Source: Candidatus Azambacteria bacterium (GTDB lineage Bacteria > Patescibacteriota > Minisyncoccia > GWC2-36-17 > M10-OD1-4). Taken from it: a DNA stretch of 9,125 bases. Shown here in pieces: positions 6,883 to 9,125 of this stretch. A program made the position numbers and the translations under genes. The notes beneath the pieces are model-generated. The model searched no databases. It saw only the letters and a list, made by a program, of their open reading frames with translations, and was not told where the DNA came from. The stretch spans positions 1 to 9,125 of the forward strand of contig JACQDS010000021.1 of assembly GCA_016200995.1 (NCBI GenBank). Direction: 5' to 3'. How positions within the stretch are numbered: position 1 is the first letter of the stretch; the number at the start of each line of letters is the position of its first letter.

Positions 6883-7095
6883 TTACTTTTTGACAGCACC
6901 GATAGCCTTGATGATCGAGCCGACTTTAGCGTCAACTTTTTTGCCTTCAAAGACAAACTGCACTATTCCTCCTCTGTCCTGCAAATTCAAAAAAGCAAGC
7001 TCGCTTGAAAGCTCTCTTAACGAGTAAAGGCGGCCGTACATCTCAACCTTCTCTCCTATATGATTTTTTAGTTCATTTGATAATATTCTTTCCAT
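6883..7095 (-). CDS. aspS: AspRS N-terminal OB-fold fragment
   Basis: This 70-residue product begins MERILSNELKNHIGEKVEMYGRL as an archaeal-type AspRS normally does, and carries the OB-fold that binds the tRNA-Asp anticodon (VEMYGRLYSLRE, then FLNLQDRGGIVQFVFE). It ends at TAA 6885-6883 just before the last strand of the fold, so the domain is probably incomplete alone. The frame extends upstream to a TTG at 7128, adding 11 residues, but that extension crosses a hairpin and has no family resemblance, so I use ATG 7095. No clear Shine-Dalgarno is visible. See the joined aspS locus for the interruption. Confidence 0.7.
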   Translation of the reverse strand: MERILSNELKNHIGEKVEMYGRLYSLRELSSELAFLNLQDRGGIVQFVFEGKKVDAKVGSIIKAIGAVKK

Positions 7096-7114
7096 AATTA
7101 ACCGCTTAACTCTT

Positions 7115-7137
7115 ACTTGGAGACTCAATCTCCAAGT
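7115..7137 (-). promoter_or_regulatory. Stem-loop in the aspS leader
   Basis: ACTTGGAGA (7115-7123) pairs exactly with TCTCCAAGT (7129-7137) around a five-base loop. The stem ends about 20 bases before the likely aspS ATG. No T-run follows on the minus strand, so it is not an obvious terminator. It may be a leader structure or a recombination relic, since a tRNA fragment begins 16 bases further upstream of the gene. Confidence 0.45.
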
Positions 7138-7152
7138 GAAACTGCAAACTTT

Positions 7153-7193
7153 TGTCCACCCTCCAGGACTTGAACCTGGGACCCCCGAGATAT
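7153..7193 (-). repeat. Displaced 3' half of tRNA-Ile (41-base exact copy)
   Basis: These 41 bases are identical to 7220-7260, the part of tRNA-Ile from the anticodon loop through the T arm and acceptor to two bases beyond the discriminator. There is no 5' half next to it, so it is not a working tRNA. Duplication of a tRNA 3' half from the anticodon loop onward is the classic footprint of site-specific integration (attL/attR), but only 26 bases separate the two copies. Confidence 0.85.
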
Positions 7194-7221
7194 TGAAAAA
7201 ATATTTCTCTGCAATCCCGTG

Positions 7222-7295
7222 TCCACCCTCCAGGACTTGAACCTGGGACCCCCGAGATATAAGCTCGGTGCTCTAACCGACTGAGCTAAGGGTGG
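7222..7295 (-). tRNA. tRNA-Ile (anticodon UAU)
   Basis: The 74-base cloverleaf has an unbroken acceptor CCACCCT/AGGGTGG, D arm GCTC-AGTCGGTTA-GAGC, anticodon arm CCGAG-CTTATAT-CTCGG and T arm CCAGG-TTCAAGT-CCTGG, with discriminator A. The loop reads anticodon TAT, so it decodes AUA directly. Most bacteria read AUA with a CAU tRNA modified to lysidine by TilS, so this form is uncommon. The CCA end is not encoded (ACAC follows), unlike the nearby tRNA-Val, so a CCA-adding enzyme is needed. AUA codons are used here, for example codons 4 and 5 of rmlA. Confidence 0.93.
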
Positions 7296-7302
7296 ACACG
7301 AT

Positions 7303-7308
7303 ATTTTA
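7303..7308 (-). promoter_or_regulatory. Possible -10 box for tRNA-Ile
   Basis: TAAAAT on the minus strand matches the -10 consensus at five of six positions and lies seven bases before the tRNA 5' end. No good -35 box is seen upstream, so this is a weak call in AT-rich DNA. Confidence 0.25.
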
Positions 7309-7326
7309 AAGAATATGATTTTTTAA

Positions 7327-7388
7327 ATAATTGGTTCGCTCAGAGAAAATAAAAGCTTGCTTTTATTTTCCTCATCGCTGCCAATTAT
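7327..7388. repeat. 62-base imperfect palindrome between ftsH and tRNA-Ile
   Basis: An inner stem GAAAATAAAAGC (7345-7356) pairs with 7359-7370 over 12 bp around a two-base loop. An outer eight-bp stem ATAATTGG (7327-7334) pairs with CCAATTAT (7381-7388), with a symmetric ten-base internal loop between. Possible roles are the ftsH terminator, although no clean T-run follows on the minus strand, or a small miniature element. Its right edge overlaps a tRNA-Ile fragment by three bases. Confidence 0.5.
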
Positions 7389-7405
7389 AAGCTCGGTGCT
7401 CTAAC
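7386..7405 (-). repeat. Second tRNA-Ile fragment (20-base exact copy of D-arm/anticodon segment)
   Basis: These 20 bases equal 7258-7277 of the intact tRNA-Ile: the end of the D arm and the 5' side of the anticodon arm. The fragment lies two bases beyond the ftsH stop. Together with the fragment at 7153-7193 it would cover most of a tRNA-Ile, the two sharing exactly the three bases TAT in the anticodon loop. Confidence 0.8.
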
Positions 7406-7407
7406 TT

Positions 7408-9125
7408 TTATTTGCCGCTGATCTCTTTCATCAGCGCTTCAAAACCCTCTTTTTCTATCGTCTCTTTTTCTATCAAAACCTTGGCTATCTTATCAAGCTT
7501 ATGCTTGTTTTTTGACAAAACATCCTTTGTTCTTCTGTGAGCGTCCGAAAGCAACTTTTTAAGCTCTTCGTCTATCTCCGCCGCTACGCTTTCAGAATAA
7601 TTTCTGCTTTCGTGGATCTCCCTGCCTAGAAATATCATCTCTTCCTTGTGGCCGAAAACTATAGGACCGAACTTGTCGGACATTCCAAATTCCGTTATCA
7701 GCCTCCTGGCAAGCTCTGTCGCTTTTTGAAGGTCATTGGAGGCGCCGGTCGTCAGCTCGCCAAAAACCGTTTCTTCCGCCGTGTAGCCGCCAAGCATCAC
7801 CGCCAAGTCTGCTAGGAACTCCGCTTTTGTTTTTAATCTTCTCTCTTCGGTAGGAAGCCTTAAAGTATAGCCTCCCGCTCTGCCTCTTGAAATAATGGAT
7901 ATTTTATGAACCATATCCTTTTGAGAAAGCTCGTAAGCCGCGAGCGCATGGCCGGCCTCATGATAAGCCGTTATCTCCTTTTCTTTTTCGGAAAGTATGT
8001 GGCTTTTTCTTTCCGGACCGAGCATCACTTTTTCAATGGATTCCAAAAGATCGTTTTGGGTGACGGTTTTTTGGTTTTTCCTTGCCGCAAGTATCGCCGC
8101 TTCATTCATGATATTTGCAAGATCAGCGCCGGAAAACCCGGGTGTTCTCTCCGCCACTCTTTTTAAATTAACATCCGCCTCCAGTGGCTTGTCTTTTGCG
8201 TGGATCTTGAGTATCTCCTCCCTGTCTTTTATATCCGGCTCGTCAAGCACCACTCTTCTGTCAAATCTTCCCGGCCTTAAAAGCGCCGGATCCAAAACAT
8301 CCGGTCTGTTTGTCGCCGCCATCACTATCACTTTCGTGTCTCTTTCAAAGCCGTCCATCTCCACCAATATCTGGTTCAACGTCTGTTCTCTTTCGTCATT
8401 GCCTCCGCCGACGCCCGCCCCTCTCTGTCTGCCGATAGCGTCAAGCTCGTCTATGAAAAGTATCGCCGGCGCGCTCTTTTTTGCCGTTGAAAATGTATCC
8501 CTTACCCTGCCTGCTCCAACGCCGACAAACATCTCAACAAACTCCGAACCCGCCATATGAAAAAACGGCACGCCCGCCTCGCCGGCAACCGCTCTTGCAA
8601 GCAATGTTTTGCCAGTTCCGGGAGAACCCATAAGCAAAACTCCTCTTGGGATCCTTGCTCCCATATCCAAAAACTTCTTTGGATTTTTCAAAAAGTCCAC
8701 CACCTCTTCAAGCTCCTGCTTTGCCTCTTTTAGGCCGGCAACATCTTTAAATGTCGTTTTGCTGTCTGTTGAAACTCTGGCCTTTGACTTTGTGAATGAG
8801 AACGCCTGCATAGAGCCTCTCTGCGCCTGCCTCATCATAAACCACAAAAATCCTCCTATGACCAAAAGTGGCAAAAGAAACGGCAATATGACGGAAAGCC
8901 AAAATCCGGCACCGGAAGGCTCGTTTATCTGAATTTTAATATCTCTTAGCTTTTCTGAATCAACTCCGTAATTTTTAAGAGATTCCGTCAGCGAAGCTTC
9001 CTCTTCTTTTCTTGTTTTCTGTTTTTTATTCTCCTCTTTTAAGGTTATCTCAAGATTATTGCTTTTGACTAAAATCTCAGAAACCTTGCCTTCATTCACC
9101 TCGCTGGCAAGCTGAGAAAGCGTAA
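7408..9125 (-). CDS. ftsH: ATP-dependent zinc metalloprotease FtsH (partial, N-terminus outside window)
   Basis: FtsH is a membrane-anchored AAA+ protease that unfolds and degrades membrane and regulatory proteins. The frame is open to the window edge; a GTG at 9099 is internal, because the codons before it (TLSQLASE) continue the usual extracytoplasmic domain. Counting from that GTG, the second membrane segment is about 66-88, Walker A GSPGTGKT 158-165, the pore segment MFVGVGA 190-196, Walker B LFIDELD 214-220, and the second region of homology DVLDPALLRPGRFDR 267-281. The zinc site HEAGH is at 380-384, with Asp456 in TGASNDLQKA as the likely third ligand. All key residues are intact. The missing part should be the first membrane helix. 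It ends in TAA two bases before a tRNA-Ile fragment. The 312 bases between it and aspS hold the tRNA and repeats listed, and no other gene. Confidence 0.97.
   Translation of the reverse strand, partial: TLSQLASEVNEGKVSEILVKSNNLEITLKEENKKQKTRKEEEASLTESLKNYGVDSEKLRDIKIQINEPSGAGFWLSVILPFLLPLLVIGGFLWFMMRQAQRGSMQAFSFTKSKARVSTDSKTTFKDVAGLKEAKQELEEVVDFLKNPKKFLDMGARIPRGVLLMGSPGTGKTLLARAVAGEAGVPFFHMAGSEFVEMFVGVGAGRVRDTFSTAKKSAPAILFIDELDAIGRQRGAGVGGGNDEREQTLNQILVEMDGFERDTKVIVMAATNRPDVLDPALLRPGRFDRRVVLDEPDIKDREEILKIHAKDKPLEADVNLKRVAERTPGFSGADLANIMNEAAILAARKNQKTVTQNDLLESIEKVMLGPERKSHILSEKEKEITAYHEAGHALAAYELSQKDMVHKISIISRGRAGGYTLRLPTEERRLKTKAEFLADLAVMLGGYTAEETVFGELTTGASNDLQKATELARRLITEFGMSDKFGPIVFGHKEEMIFLGREIHESRNYSESVAAEIDEELKKLLSDAHRRTKDVLSKNKHKLDKIAKVLIEKETIEKEGFEALMKEISGK

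Larger units (their letters stand above)
5806..7095 (-). pseudogene. aspS: aspS locus: archaeal-type aspartyl-tRNA synthetase frame interrupted by one in-frame TAA
   Basis: Read as one frame from ATG 7095-7093 to the stop at 5808-5806, this locus spells a 429-position archaeal/eukaryotic-type AspRS, which matches the usual length of that family (about 430). The order is complete: N-terminal OB-fold anticodon-binding domain, linker, class II catalytic core. The only defect is TAA at 6885-6883 (position 71). Both sides are in the same frame, so no indel is involved, and the 16 codons after the stop (ERAAIGVEVIGESVEVL region) look like the normal end of the OB-fold and hinge. One base change from GAA, AAA or CAA would explain it. 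Since AspRS is essential, a sequencing error, a very recent mutation, readthrough, or a second aspS elsewhere are the options. It lies between tRNA-Ile and tRNA-Val. Confidence 0.8.

Noticed and set aside
6883..6885. Alternative genetic code reading the in-frame stop
   Set aside because: The codon is TAA, not the TGA recoded in Gracilibacteria and Absconditabacteria, and both TGA and TAA end genes in this window.
7096..7128. Upstream TTG start for aspS
   Set aside because: The 11 extra residues cross a hairpin and do not fit the family, whereas ATG 7095 gives the usual AspRS beginning.
7115..7137. Hairpin before aspS as an intrinsic terminator for tRNA-Ile
   Set aside because: No run of T follows the stem on the minus strand.
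7153..7277. Short direct repeats with a spacer, considered as a CRISPR array
   Set aside because: The repeats are pieces of tRNA-Ile, there are only two of each, and spacing is irregular.
7194..7385. Group I intron splitting a tRNA in its anticodon loop
   Set aside because: The 192 bases between the fragments contain a complete tRNA and show no group I core that I can recognise; the first part of the outer tRNA is also missing.
7997..8560. Long open frame on the plus strand opposite ftsH
   Set aside because: It is antisense to the conserved AAA+ core, is low-complexity (Ser/Pro/Thr-rich) and resembles no family; it follows from the codon bias of ftsH.

Overview
The window looks like chromosomal DNA of an AT-rich bacterium with a compact genome, most likely from the Candidate Phyla Radiation (Patescibacteria, Parcubacteria-like). 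This is an inference. It rests on an archaeal-type aspartyl-tRNA synthetase, tightly packed genes that often lack a clear Shine-Dalgarno sequence, a tRNA-Ile that reads AUA directly with anticodon UAU, and an FtsH beside tRNA and synthetase genes. UGA ends one of the glycosyltransferase genes, so the UGA-recoded lineages (Gracilibacteria, Absconditabacteria) are unlikely. All genes lie on the minus strand, so the biological reading order runs from 9125 down to 1.

From right to left the first block is housekeeping. It holds ftsH (start outside the window), a 312-base gap with an intact tRNA-Ile(UAU) and two separate fragments of the same tRNA, then an aspS reading frame interrupted by one in-frame TAA, then tRNA-Val(GAC) with its terminator. 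The tRNA fragments look like recombination or integration scars.

The second block is a probable operon that begins at tyrS, behind a candidate promoter and a perfect 10-bp hairpin touching the tyrS start. It continues with rmlB, two family-2 glycosyltransferases, a reductase-like SDR gene and rmlA (truncated by the window edge). Spacings are 4, 15 and -4 (overlap) bases, or about +2 if the better-spaced start of the second transferase is used; then come gaps of 48 and 122 bases. RmlA and RmlB make dTDP-4-keto-6-deoxyglucose. The SDR resembles the bifunctional 3,5-epimerase/4-reductase of plants and giant viruses (NRS/ER, L780) more than classical RmlD. That could explain why no rmlC is visible and would give dTDP-L-rhamnose for the two transferases to add to a surface glycan.

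The most notable points are: the plant/virus-like rhamnose synthase; a REP-like inverted repeat pair whose end runs into the rmlA start codon; the tRNA-Ile fragments; the in-frame stop in aspS; and the tyrS leader hairpin that encloses its ribosome-binding site.
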